Assembly (NCBI GenBank): GCA_008360955.1 | Contig: LUCM01007678.1 | Location: forward strand, 72,353-136,352 | Length of the DNA stretch: 64,000 bases | DNA from: Fasciolopsis buskii | Taxonomy: Eukaryota > Platyhelminthes > Trematoda > Plagiorchiida > Fasciolidae | Direction of reading: 5' to 3' | Shown: one piece after another, positions 1 through 11,700 of the stretch | Numbering within the stretch: position 1 is the stretch's first letter | Layout of the letters: each line of letters starts with the position of its first letter | Notes under the pieces: generated by a model | What the model was told of the DNA's origin: nothing | The model's database searches: none | What the model saw: only the letters and a program-made list of their open reading frames with translations | Position numbers and translations under genes: made by a program

Positions 1-343
1 CCAACTTGTGCATTAAAATCATCTGCCACCAGCGAAATGTCCGAGCCTCTGCTCTTTCGAACAAGAGTAGCGAGTTCATCATAGAACTCTCCTTTTTGCA
101 TGTCCGTGCTGCAGTCTGTTGGAGCGTATGCCGAGATGACAAATAAACTGCGCTTAACACTACTATCCTTCCGGACGCCGACTGATCCGTGATGTCTCGC
201 GTCACACAAGCGACTGTTGACTGGGATCCAATCTAAAAGAACTGCTTCAGCCTTCTCACTCAAGACTATTCCTACACCACGTTGACCCACAGCTTGAGCT
301 GCTTCGTCTCCTGAAGTGCGAAGAAAATATTTTGACGAGACGT
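1..343 (-). mobile_element. RTE-A LINE fragment, endonuclease part, cut by window edge
   Basis: Read on the minus strand, this is an open frame for the apurinic-type endonuclease of the same LINE found at 9.5 and 37.8 kb. It contains the block VISAYAPTDCS and a degraded form of GDFNAQV in which the glycine codon has become GAT (ADDFNAQV). It begins at the conserved NVSSxYF block near position 343 and runs off the window at position 1, so the rest lies outside. The frame has no stop in the visible part but has lost a catalytic-loop residue. Upstream sequence on the minus strand (568-345) stays open but does not match the other copies; what it encodes is unclear. Confidence 0.8.
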
Positions 344-819
344 TCGGCGTTTGGCAAGGAGTGTCCGTTTGGGCGACGCGGCGGACGGACCGCTGGTTTT
401 AGCCACTTTGTTAACGGATTGGAGAGCCCAATCAGATTGTTGCATGAGAACCGAGTCGGTTTTGAGATTAGCCAGGCGTTGACATTCGTTCACTAACGTT
501 GAGATTCGGAGGTGACTGAAAACTCCCAAACGACTGTAAGGATGTTTGGGCAACTTTGCTGTTTCCAACGCTGTTCCGCAAGGATCCTTTATGTACTGCT
601 ATTAGTGGTGACTTATTTTGTTTTGGTCAAACACTGTTCATTCCAGATTGGGAAGATGGGGAGGCTCAAAATATAGGTTTTTATTCGTTCGACAGATAGA
701 GCGTAGGGCTGAAATGAGAAAATGTGGATGGTTGAAAAAATGCGTTTTACCTATGTGAGTATAGTAGCAAGAAAGATATATGCCTCACCCTGACTTCCCG
801 TTGTTCTTTAATTTTGCAG

Positions 820-999
820 AGGAATCTGCTCCACAGGGCCTTCAACAGTGTTGCATGGAACTTCTACCCGGTCCCAGAGTTGCTGACGCCGATCTTTATG
901 ATGGGGTCGCGTTGTTGGAAGACAACTTCCAAGTTGTCCGAGCTTCTTTAGACGACTTGGCTGCCAAAACCACCATATATGTCACGCACTATGTTCCCT
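820..999 (+). CDS. Possible host exon, unidentified
   Basis: A good 3' splice site (pyrimidine-rich run ending TTTTGCAG at 819) is followed by an open frame that includes the acidic stretch ADADLYDGVALLEDNF. The 3' end is not defined: no strong donor is present before the frame reaches LINE-derived sequence near 1090. It could be an upstream exon of the gene that starts at 2656, since both are on the plus strand, but no phase link could be shown. No family was recognised. Confidence 0.25.
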
Positions 1000-1092
1000 G
1001 CAAGTGCAGTGTTTTTCCGCCACCAGCAGGGAAATCATCCGACGCCCACTCTTTTCAGAACGTTTGGGGAATCAGCAATTTGTTATAACCAG

Positions 1093-2612
1093 AAAGTCAC
1101 ATTTCCACTGGTGGTTGCGGACGAGATATTGCTGCGCATCTCTAGAGCTCGCTTGGTCTTTGCTAATCTCAAACACCTACGGCAATGTCGCGACATCAGA
1201 ATTTCCTTGAAAGGTAGAGTTTACAGCGCCGCTGCGCCGTACATCGCCGCCCTACGATCGTATTGTTTCTGGACTTGAAAGGCGCGTTCGACTCGGTGGA
1301 TCGGAAAGCACCATTCAATGTGCTCCACCGGAAGCGTATCCTAACGAGGTTCGTGAACCTGGTGCGACCATTGTACTTGCACGCCTGTGGTCGCGTGAGG
1401 GTATACGGTGGACTGTCACGTTCATTCGAAACAACTAGTGGCGTTCAACAAGGGTGTCCCATCTCTCCATTCTTGTTGAACTTCGTCATGGACGAGGTGA
1501 TGGAAAATGCTTTATGAGGTCTCGAAGATGTATGAGTCGAACTGAGAAATGAAGGGAAGCTGTGTGGTCTAAATTACGTAGATGACGTTATGTGTCTGTT
1601 CGAATCCGCGAACCACGCACAACGCGCACTAGATAGAATTTCGATGTCGGTTGCTCGGTTTGGCATATGCTTTGCACCTTCGAAATGCAAAGTACTGTTA
1701 CAGGACTGAACGACAACAGCGCCGAACTTGATACTGGATGGAGAGGAGCTGACGATTGTGGACCGTTTCACCTACCTTGGTAGCTGCGTGTCGTTCGATG
1801 GTAGCTCGGCAGTGGAGGTAAACACGCGCCTATCGAAGGCTCGAGCGGCGTACGCTGGAGTGAAGCACTTGTGGCGTCGGTCTGTTATTTCACTGACGTT
1901 GAACAGTCGTGTGTATTGTCCTACAGTGCCCTCAGCTCTGTTGTACGTTTGCGAAACATGGAGTGTGCGTGTGGGAGAAGTTGGTCGGTTGGCGGTTTTC
2001 GACCACCGATTTCTGAGTTGTATGGCTATGATTGGACGGAGTGACCAAGTGAATAATGTAGAGTTGAGGAATCTTACACTAGATGTTGGCTTTCAGAATA
2101 CTTTATATCAGCGTGTGAAACTTAGTAGACTACGCTGGTTGTGTCACGTGTTGTGTATGACGAACACTCGTCTACCATACTGTGCTCTAGTTTGGGTTCT
2201 TCCCAAGGAATGGAGGAAGCCATGTGGAGGTCCTCGGATGACGTGGTAATGTGGAATGAGAAAATTAACAGTGAAATTTGTTAAAGTATGTGTCTCACGT
2301 CTCCGTGATTGGGCTCCGAGAGGTCTGTCATCTAGCTGGCTGGAGACACTGAGGGAGGGATATGACAATGAACCGTAAACAACGGCGATCGTGTTGTCAT
2401 TATCTACCGAATCAGGATGATTGAAAGAGTGCGGTTGCACAGTTAGACTGTGTTTCGCGTGTTGGATGCAGCGGCATCTTATCTTTTCCCACTTTTGTAG
2501 GTTCACCCCTTGTTTCCCTTGAATATTCACTCTTTTTATAGAAACGTGAGTTTGGAGAAAAGGCAGCGGTCTTTGAGGCTTGCCTTGCTGTTTAACGCCG
2601 AACGCTGATATA
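1093..2612 (+). mobile_element. RTE-A LINE copy 1, chimeric and inactive
   Basis: The copy starts with a piece of the C-terminal reverse transcriptase region (LRISRARLVFANLKHL, then LKGRVY). At about 1240 this joins directly to an upstream part of the RT domain (FLDLKGAFDSVDR), so domain order is inverted. It then continues through GVQQGCPISPF, two in-frame TGA codons, the YVDD active site (1578-1589) and the C-terminal region (FTYLGSCVSFDG; later RLAVFDHRFL) to the 3' end. The C-terminal frame stops early at TGG TAA (2247-2249). The endonuclease is absent. The 3' end lies about 50 bases before the acceptor of the host exon at 2656. Confidence 0.8.
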
Positions 2613-2655
2613 TATTAAACCTTCAATTGATGTAATTCCTCGTTCTGCGTTTCAG

Positions 2656-2791
2656 GTTATGTTGCACCCTTCTTATATACCTCATTCCACTGCCTCTGTA
2701 ACTAAATTTTGCGAATATGTAACTACCGGCATTTTTGGAGTTTTCGCTTCACGCATGTTCCACACAACCATCCCGTCTAGAATGAAGAAAA
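2656..2791 (+). CDS. Gene 1 exon (starts phase 0, leaves 1 base)
   Basis: Flanked by a strong acceptor (TTCTGCGTTTCAG) and a strong donor (AAAA then GTAAGT at 2792). Only one of three frames is open through the exon: 45 codons plus one base, beginning VMLHPSYIPH. The two other frames stop early. The leftover base joins the two leading bases of the exon at 2858. This is the first exon of gene 1 that can be linked by phase. Confidence 0.6.
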
Positions 2792-5700
2792 GTAAGTTCT
2801 GTGTTTATAATTTTGATTCATGAATCACGACCTAATCATGTGGTGTTTGATTTTTAGTTCGGTGTACAGTCGAAAAGAATGTGACCACGGTAGGCGATTT
2901 TTGTTTCGTTAACATTGTTGCTGTTTTGCGCGTATCCAAACAACAGGTAGAGGGTGTTCTTGTCCCTTCCGACCGCAGTGGGCATGTGGTCAAATTGGAT
3001 GGTCTCGGCGATCCGCGTGATACTGATCCCATTAGTCGTCTGAATTTGGAGATTCAACCAACCGTACGTTTTCCACTGTTTTGAACAACCAAACTATCCG
3101 ATGTTCTGTCCACATATTTAGGATGTACGAATACTGGCACAGTTCTTGCGGCCGGATGGCTCCATTTTGCCGCGTTCCGTTACCGGTATCAGCTTGCGGA
3201 GTCAGATTTTTATTGAGATGCAGATTGAACGGGCTCAAAAAGCCGGTACGTTTAAATAGTTTAATTCCGGTATTTACTAAGGTCTTAGGTTCCATAATTT
3301 TGCTCCGTTTGATACCAGTTCGCGAGAGTAGCATCAACGAACAACAGGCCCGAATTCTTCCAAGTCGGGGTAGCATTGATCAGATATTCACTCTTCAGCA
3401 GTTACTGGAAACGCGCGGCAAACACTGCCCCCCTAGGAACACCTACGGCGAGATCGCGAAATCAGACTTTCTTTGAAAGGTAGAGTTTGCAACGCCGCTG
3501 CGCCATACACCGCCGCTGCGCCATACACCGCGGCTGCGCCATACACCGCGGCTGCGCCATACACCGCCGCTGCGCCATACACCGCCGCCCTACGATCGTA
3601 GTGTTTCTGGACTTGAAAGGCGCGTTCGACTCGGTGGATCGGACAGCACCATTCAATGTGCTCCACCGGAAGCGTATCCTAACGAGGTTCGTGAACCTGG
3701 TGCGACCATTGTACTTGCACACCTGTGGTCGCGTGAGGGTATACGGTGGACTGTCACGTTCATTCGAAACGACTAGTGGCGTTCAACAAGGGTGTCCCAT
3801 CTCTCCATTCTTGTTGAACTTCGTCATGGACGAGGTGATGGAAAATGCTTTATGAGGTCTCGAAGATGTATGAGTCGAACTGAGAAATGAAGGGAAGCTG
3901 TGTGACCTGGGTTGCGCAGGTTACGTTGTTCGAATATGCGGATCATGCACAACGTACGCCAGACAAACTGTCCTATTGTTAGCTTCGATAATGCTGATAT
4001 TCCAGTAAATTTGAAGGGTCGTGTTCATTGTGCCGCAGTGCCCTGAGTTCTGTCGAATGTTTGCGAGACATGGAGTGCGCATGTGGGCGACGTTCGTCGG
4101 TTGGAGGTTTTCGACCTCTGATGTCTGAGTAGTATCGCCAGGATCGGGTGGATGATGTGGTCGCGTGAGTAATGTGGATTTTGGGAGTCCAGTATTAAGT
4201 GCCTGTTCAGAGAGGATTTTATTTCAGCATATGAAGCTGAGCAGACTACGGCCGTTGGGTTATGTGTTGCGTATGGCGAACACTGGTTCACGAAAACATT
4301 CCCTATTGTGCGTTTCTCTCGAAATGGTAGAAGCAATATGGATGTCGGCAGATGACGTGGAAACGTGGAATGAGAAAATGCACAACGAAGTAGTTGTCTT
4401 ATGTCTTCCTGATTGGGGTTCGAAAGACCCGTCAACTAGCTGGCTAGAGACACTGATTGATACGGCAGTGATTCGTGAGCAGTGGCGATCTTGTTGTCAT
4501 TTTCTTTTGAATTATATTGATTTTAGTAGGTTTGTTCAGTTAGACAGTGTTCCATGTGTTGGCTGCTGCAGCATTCTTATCTTTTCCGCCTATGTAGGTT
4601 TGTTCCCTGTTCCCCTAACATTTTATTCTCTCTATGGGAACGTGTAACCTTGGGGAAAAGGGAGCGGTCGGTGAGGCTTGCCTTGCTGTTTGACGCTGAA
4701 TGATGATGGTAATGATATTTAAATTTACTAGTGTCTGTTATCTCATGACTTGTTCTCGTGTATGCAATCGCTTCGATTGACTTTCATTTTTTCTAAAACG
4801 TCCGTCATGATGTCAGCGTGATATCTTTTTATTGATTGACTTGGTTGGGTCATATGCTGCGAATGCCCGCATAGCGGCTTTCTTCATATGCGCTTTTCTT
4901 CGGGGCGGGTAGTGGTTGTCGGGTGGTTAAAAGTGTTCAGCCCGTGACCTGGTCCCTCGTTGATCGGGTTAAATCATCTGATTTGATTGCTCCAGGTCCT
5001 CCATCTAGTCATCTGGAGAATTTGAGTGACACGATCAAACGCAATGTTCTTGGATTTGAAATGTTGCCCTTTCTCCACAGTTCCTGTGGCTTACGATCCC
5101 GGGTTTTTTCTCCCATTATTACTCCGTGCTACGAACTAGCGACTAAATTGGAGCATATTAATGCGAGAATATTGGTTGTACAAGGTGAACCTCAACTGGA
5201 CTTCTAGACAGCTGGGTTGCCTGATCGTAACTCCATTAAATCCATGAGTGCTCTGTGAGGATTTAGTACCCCGTAGCCCGAATAAATTTGAGGGGTTGTA
5301 TTGGGAGTAATCTATCTCAAGAGTTTGGTCAATTCACCTGACCTCCGAGACAGCAAAGCAAAGGGCGATGTTCACAAATCGATGGGGTCCGATAACCGAT
5401 AGTTCCGTGCACTCGAATGTAAATCGGTTAGAATGTCGTTCCAATAAATAAATCAGTCGTATGGCATTTGTAAGTTTTGTTATAATTTCGAGTTAGTTTA
5501 ACATAATTTCGAAATGTATTGCGAATAGCTTTCATGCAAGCTTTCGTTATGTTTATTTTAGGACTGAGGGATAGGCATCATGCTGTGTTGGCCATCGGAT
5601 CCACACAGTGGGGGATGTTGAGTGTTTTGGAAAAATGTTAACCCGAATTCTCTCGGTATGTGACAAACGGGGGAATTTGTGGTCTGAACTGGGTGTTCCA

Positions 5701-8700
5701 TTAGAACTGAGGTAAGGTGAGCTGTAACACGGTTGTGCTATGTAGAGCAGAATTTTCGCCGTCGCATGCCATCTCATCTTGGGATCAGATGGAAGTGAAA
5801 TCAGCTGAAGTTGAAAAGCTGTCGTTCTGGTCTTAAGTCGAAGCACTAGTTGTGTCGGTTTGCCTTTAGCGCACCTCATATGTTAAATGACCTTTTGGTT
5901 GATCGGCCTGTCTGTCGACCGGGTCGTCTTTTGGCCTTGAGCACAATTCGATGTACAACAGCCGCTTTTTCATTCCCGTGTATAGATCTTTTGAGAACCG
6001 GTGGTTATTGATGTGTTGATCGCGAACGTAACCGAATGTGGCTTTATGTTTTCAAACTGAACTTGTACCAATCCATGTTTTACTCTCTTAATATGATGAG
6101 TTTACGGATGTTGGGAATGAAGAATTTATACTTCCGTATGTTTGCCCATTTGGTTGTAATGCCGTTCACCAGGATGTTTAAGCTTTGTTGCGCGCATTGT
6201 TCATCGAGATCAAGGATCGAATAAACCTTAGTAAACGAGTGTTGAACAAGATTTTAGGCTTTCGAAGGTCAGCAATGAATGTATGTCGAGTTTTATTCCA
6301 GTGCTATGCACTCAATGCAACTAATTAGGAAATAACATTGGATAAGAAATTTCTTGTGAGGGCTGCCATCCTAGGTCAGCCTAGCCTGCGCATGAATCCC
6401 GCTGAGCTGTTTCATTGCTCGTCAGTGGTTACGCGATGGCTGGCCATAATTGGTAAGTCGCAATCGATAATCACAAATGGATGTAGTCGGTTTGTGTCAA
6501 ATCGTGGGGCGTTTCGACAGCCCGGTCAGAGTGAGACCGCACCTTCTTATCGGCCACTAGGAGCCAAGCGACATCAAGTCGTGGATGGACACCATGAATA
6601 CAGGGAAGGTAACTAGCCCAAGCGAATCAAATAACAAGTTGTTGATTAGTCAGCATGAACGGTTCGCTTCTCACGACAAGGCGACTTCGGCCGTGTCAGC
6701 CTGAAAGCCAGCAAACGAAATGGACCAGTCTGATAACTCGGAGAACCAATGAAGCGCGGCAGTTACGCAGGCGTGGATATACGCTTGTTGCTTCCATAAA
6801 TTTAATGGATTTTCTTGATGAATTGAGACTGATCGACCAGACTTAAGCGTTTTTACCAAAAGTAGTTCATGAGTGGCAATAGAAATGAATCGCAATAGTG
6901 ACTACTGGTAGTTTTTTTAGCCAAATGATGTCAAATCATTTGCGCCTTTATCGCTTCTCCATATTATTTGTCTGCTTGGAGGCTTCTGCACTAATGGATC
7001 ACATTCAAATCTACATAAGAAATACACTAGTAATTGGACTGTGAAGTGCACTGTTGAGCTTTTTTAAGTTCCGAATTTTCATCGACGGTAATTTGGTTAC
7101 TTTCAAGTGTAGGAGTAATATGTTCCGAATTACAGCTTTTAATGTGTCTGAATTTACATTAAACCGAAAAGGTCGGCTTTGTGTAGATCCTCTCCTCTAT
7201 TATTCTCACCTTTCTCAGGTCTGCTACCGATTTCAATCTCACCAGATGGCACACACGTGTATGCGGAACGATCAAGACATCAATTTCGAGTTTACTATGA
7301 TTCGAAAACCATCGGTCTTCCCAAAGCGGCTAAAAAAGCTTATGAGTATTCTCCGCCGGAATAATTTTGGTAGATTTGACATCACAGTAAATTGTCATTC
7401 ACATCATTTCACTGACAGATCCTTCTGCTATCCCGGGCAGAAAATGTACAATCTCCCTTGAATCATTTTGAAATCGTCTGTAAAAAACCCTAGCATGATA
7501 TTCGTGGTTATTATTCTTCACTCCAAATATCAGTGCCGGATCTCCACTACGGTTGGTGGTATTTGCATATCTAGGGAAACCAGAATCTTGGACACTGAAA
7601 GTAAGAAGACATCCGTATAGGGTTCCATGCACGGACCAAATCCATGGCTACTTTGTCAGCATTGAGTATCCCGTAGCCCAAACAATAGTGAGGGATTGTA
7701 ATTAGGGTAAACTATCTCAAGAGTTTGGTCAATTAACCTGACCTCCGAGACAGCAAAGCAAAGCGCAATGTTCACAAATCGATGGGATCCGATGACCGAT
7801 AGTTACGTTCGCACGCCGTTTGACCAATTCAAGTTGACGTTGTTGCACCCGGGTAATGTTCAGGCGGATCTGTTAACGAGCAGTTTTTTCTATACTCTTC
7901 CTTTCGCTCAATACTTCTGCGCGTGTAACAACACTGCCGCTTCGCCGTGTTTACAGCAACAGAATTTTATGGTATTTTTTTTTAGCGTAACCGGAGGATT
8001 CACAGTTGTTGATATCGGAGCCTTGGCCTAGGTAATCTGCTGCTTGACGTAATCAGCCCATTGGTCGAGTTTTTTGTGTGTGCCATGAGTCGTCGCTTCG
8101 TTTCCATCTTACATGGTTGTGCTTACCGGAGTTCGCTGCCTGTCGATGTCATGTGTAGGTTTACGCCATTTGTGACATTTACCTGAACTTGCAGCTGCTT
8201 CCATTACTTCCGCTCACTTGGCCAGTAGTTTTCATGGCCCTTTTTGTGACTTGATTTTGTAAGTGTCATCCTATCTTGCTTATCCTACGGTTCTAGACGG
8301 GGATGATTTTGCTCAACTGGACTCTGCGAGTTTCAAGAAATGGAATTTCTCGGATAATCGTCAAACCTAGAATCACAGGCGAAACTTGCTTCGAAATGCA
8401 TTGGCCATTCGATATGGTCCATGTACTCATCTGCATTACTGTTCGTCGGAGTTCCCAGCTCACACGATAGTTTTCGTTTCTGGCTGATCCAAACACATAG
8501 GTTAGACAGAGATCATCCGGTTACCCGGGTTCGCGATTTCCTACGATTATCATTGGGCTGCAGCCGAAATTGCACTGCAACTAATGCGTGGTCCAGCTCT
8601 GCTTACATGTTACAGTAGGATCTATAGATCTAGACAAAATCGCGTTGAATGTGACTTACTGCGATATGATCCATTTAATTGGGAGTAATTATGTAATTAG

Positions 8701-11700
8701 ATCTCCGTTTAGCCGTGCGCTGTAAGCTGCTTCAGAAATTCGTACTAGGTGAAAGGTCTATTCTCGTTGTCTGCACGCCCAACAGGTATAACACAATGTA
8801 CCAAAATCAGCTAACGAAGCACTTGTATGAAAATCTCCCGCCAGTACTGCAATCGCAAGACCATTAATCCTGCAAACAAGATCCACGTGTTCTTCATACA
8901 GCCCATTCTTTCGCACATCACTGCGGCAGCCTGTTGTGGCTCAAGTCTAGATCAGTTGTTAGAAAAGCTATGGTGAGGGAGAACAGTTCAGATGCATGGA
9001 CGACGTTAAGTGCCATATTTCTAGGCCTATCGCCCAAAATCCCCAACAGTCTAGTTAGGAGGGATCTGGTGGATCCAGAGCATTAAGTTAATCGAACCTA
9101 CTCGGAACACCTCACCGGTTCTGATTTCCATGCACCTTCGTTACATCACCTGTCGAACACCTTGAAAAAAACTTCCAGTCAGCAGTCGTCTTGGATAATG
9201 GGTTATGCCAGGTTAATCGATCTACGGGTCTGTATGATACATGCTCCGATTACTTAAGTGCCTTCAAATTTAGCGTCCATTCTATCAAAAAATTCGGTGG
9301 CCTAATATCTTACGTCTCATTCTGAGCCACTGAAACAGTTCTCTAACAGTATTGGAATGATACTACGAAGACAACAGTATCCAAATACAGGCAGTCTTCC
9401 ACCATGTGCCCGCGGCTCCCGTGTTTCGGGACAGTATATCAAGGCCAATCCTAGGGTGCAGTATAAACCACGTTCAATTGTCGAACGGATGTTACAGGTT
9501 CTGCTTAGCGGTTTTATGCCATAGCAGCAACCGTCCACCAATCCCCATGAGTTACACGTCTAGAAATAGTTCCATACTGCATCGGTCGTCGCGCAGGATA
9601 ATCAGGACCGCGCTGCCCATTGCATCGAGCGGGATGTAGGTGGGTAGTGGTGAGTATGCTACTTCTCAGAGTTCCCTCTCTTTTACTCAACCTGTCTCTT
9701 CTGTCTCCAACCCAGTCTGTTTGCCCCTTCTGCCTACCCATAGTGTCCCCACTAATAACATGCCTGATACTCGCAACGATTCAGTGTCAAGTAGTGTAGT
9801 AGGTGGTTTTCAGTCTGTTAGCTCACATTTTCTCAAGCCTCGTCAGCCTCTGCATCTGGGTTCCTTCAATGTGCGCACTTTAATGCAGGCTGGCCAACAG
9901 GCGTGTTTGGCTCTGACAGTGAACTGACTCGCTTTCAATTGATGTCTGCTGTGTGAGTGAAACACGAATTCAGGATTTGAGTAGAGTAATTGAACTAACT
10001 GTCCCTAACGTCTCGTCGAGATATTTTCTTCACACTTCAGGAGACGAAACAGCTCAAGCTGTTGATAAACACGGAGTAGGAAGAATCTTGAGTGAAAAGG
10101 CTGAAGCAGCTCTTTTAGACTGGATCCCGGTTGACATTCGCTTGTGCGCCTTGAGACTGCAGAGATCAGTTGGCGTCCGAAAGGATAGTGGTGTTAAGCG
10201 TAGTTTATTTGTTATCTCGGCATACGCTCCCACAGACTGCAGCGCTGACATGGTAAAAGACGAGTTTTACGATAACCTCGTCACTCTTGTTCGGAAGAGC
10301 AAACGCTCTGACATTGTAGTGGTAGCAGGTGACTTTAATGCACAAGTTCGAAAACTGAGCGCATCGGAGTCCTGTTTATGTGGGCGATGCGCCTTGCCTG
10401 CTCAGCTAACAGACAACGGAGAAAGACTTCTCCAATCCTATGCAGACAATCGTTTGTTCCTCTCTAGTACGAATTTCCGACACAGTTCCCGTCACACGGC
10501 GACATGGAGCTCTAACTCGACAGGCACTCTGAGTCAGATTGACCATATCGCAGTTAGCTACCGTTGGCGCAGTTCTGTCCAGAGTTGTAGATCGTACTGA
10601 GCCACGCACGTCGAATCGTGCCAAGCGTTGGTTTTAATGAGAATTTTGCTGCATCTCAATGGCCATGAACGTAGGCCACAAACACGATTGGCTATTGAAC
10701 GTCTGTGTGATTCGGCTGTTCGCAACAGCAATTAGCGGAAACTATCCGTGGAACTAAGAACTTCGATGAGCACCAATGTAGTGGGCTCAAATTAAGCAGG
10801 CTGTACATTTAGCAGCATATTTGGTCTGTGGTCCTAGGTCCAACCTTTGTCAAAGACACTGGATCCCGCAAGGGTTGCTGGGTCTAATGGGACAGCAACG
10901 TCAGATTTCCGACTTCCGAGAGGTGAATAAGATACGTCGACAGTTGCAGCGTCGGTTGACCATAAGCCTTAAGAATGATCGCGAAAACTGGCGAGTTGAG
11001 GTAGCCGAAGAGATGGAAGTGGCATTCGCTTCAGGTAACAGCCAAAGATTGTTTAAGCTTATACGCGACAGCGGTGGGCGACACCGGCGAACTTCGGTTA
11101 GTGGAGTCGTGTGCGATAGGACTGGAGAGCTCATCCATGGTAGACAGGAAAGACTGGACCGTTGGGTAGAACATTTCAAGGATGTTTAACTGGCCATACG
11201 CTATCGTATCTAGTCCGACGCCTGGAGCTGTGAATCCTTGGGAGGTGTCACTTGATCGTCCCAACGGAAGTAGAAGTAGAGTCGAATATTCGGCTTCTGA
11301 AGAGGGGAAAAGCTGTCGGTCCCGACGACCTTCCCCCAGTTCTTTTCAAATTGGGTGGAGAGGTGCTGATGAAATCACTTACCTCCCTGCTTCGTGATAT
11401 TTGAAACGAGGAGCGTATCCCGCTATCGTGGAGTGAGTCACTGATTATACCCATCTTTAAGAAGGTCACACGGAGTAACTGCAGCAATCATCGTGGGATT
11501 AGTTTAATTCCGATAGTTACTAAGGTGTTAGCTTCGATAATGCTTCGCCATTTGACACCGATTCGCGAGAGTGATATCCGCGAACGACAGACCGGATTTC
11601 GGCCAGGTCGAGGTTGCATCGACCAAATATTCACTCTTCCACGGATACTCGAAATGCGCCACACGCACCGCCGCCCTACGACCGTAGTCTTCCTCGACTT

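Noticed and set aside
1574..2530. Minus-strand frames of 65 and 128 codons, the latter repeated at 12369-12755
   Set aside because: They are antisense to the C-terminal region of RTE-A. Their repetition comes from the LINE copies, not from a conserved gene.
3485..3600. CRISPR-like array
   Set aside because: Units are directly adjacent without spacers, GC-rich and coding. It is a minisatellite in a eukaryotic LINE.
8293..8496. Minus-strand frame as an aspartic protease of an LTR element
   Set aside because: Resemblance was limited to a few residues (ILGL), the catalytic DTG motif is missing, and the plus strand offers a better exon reading.
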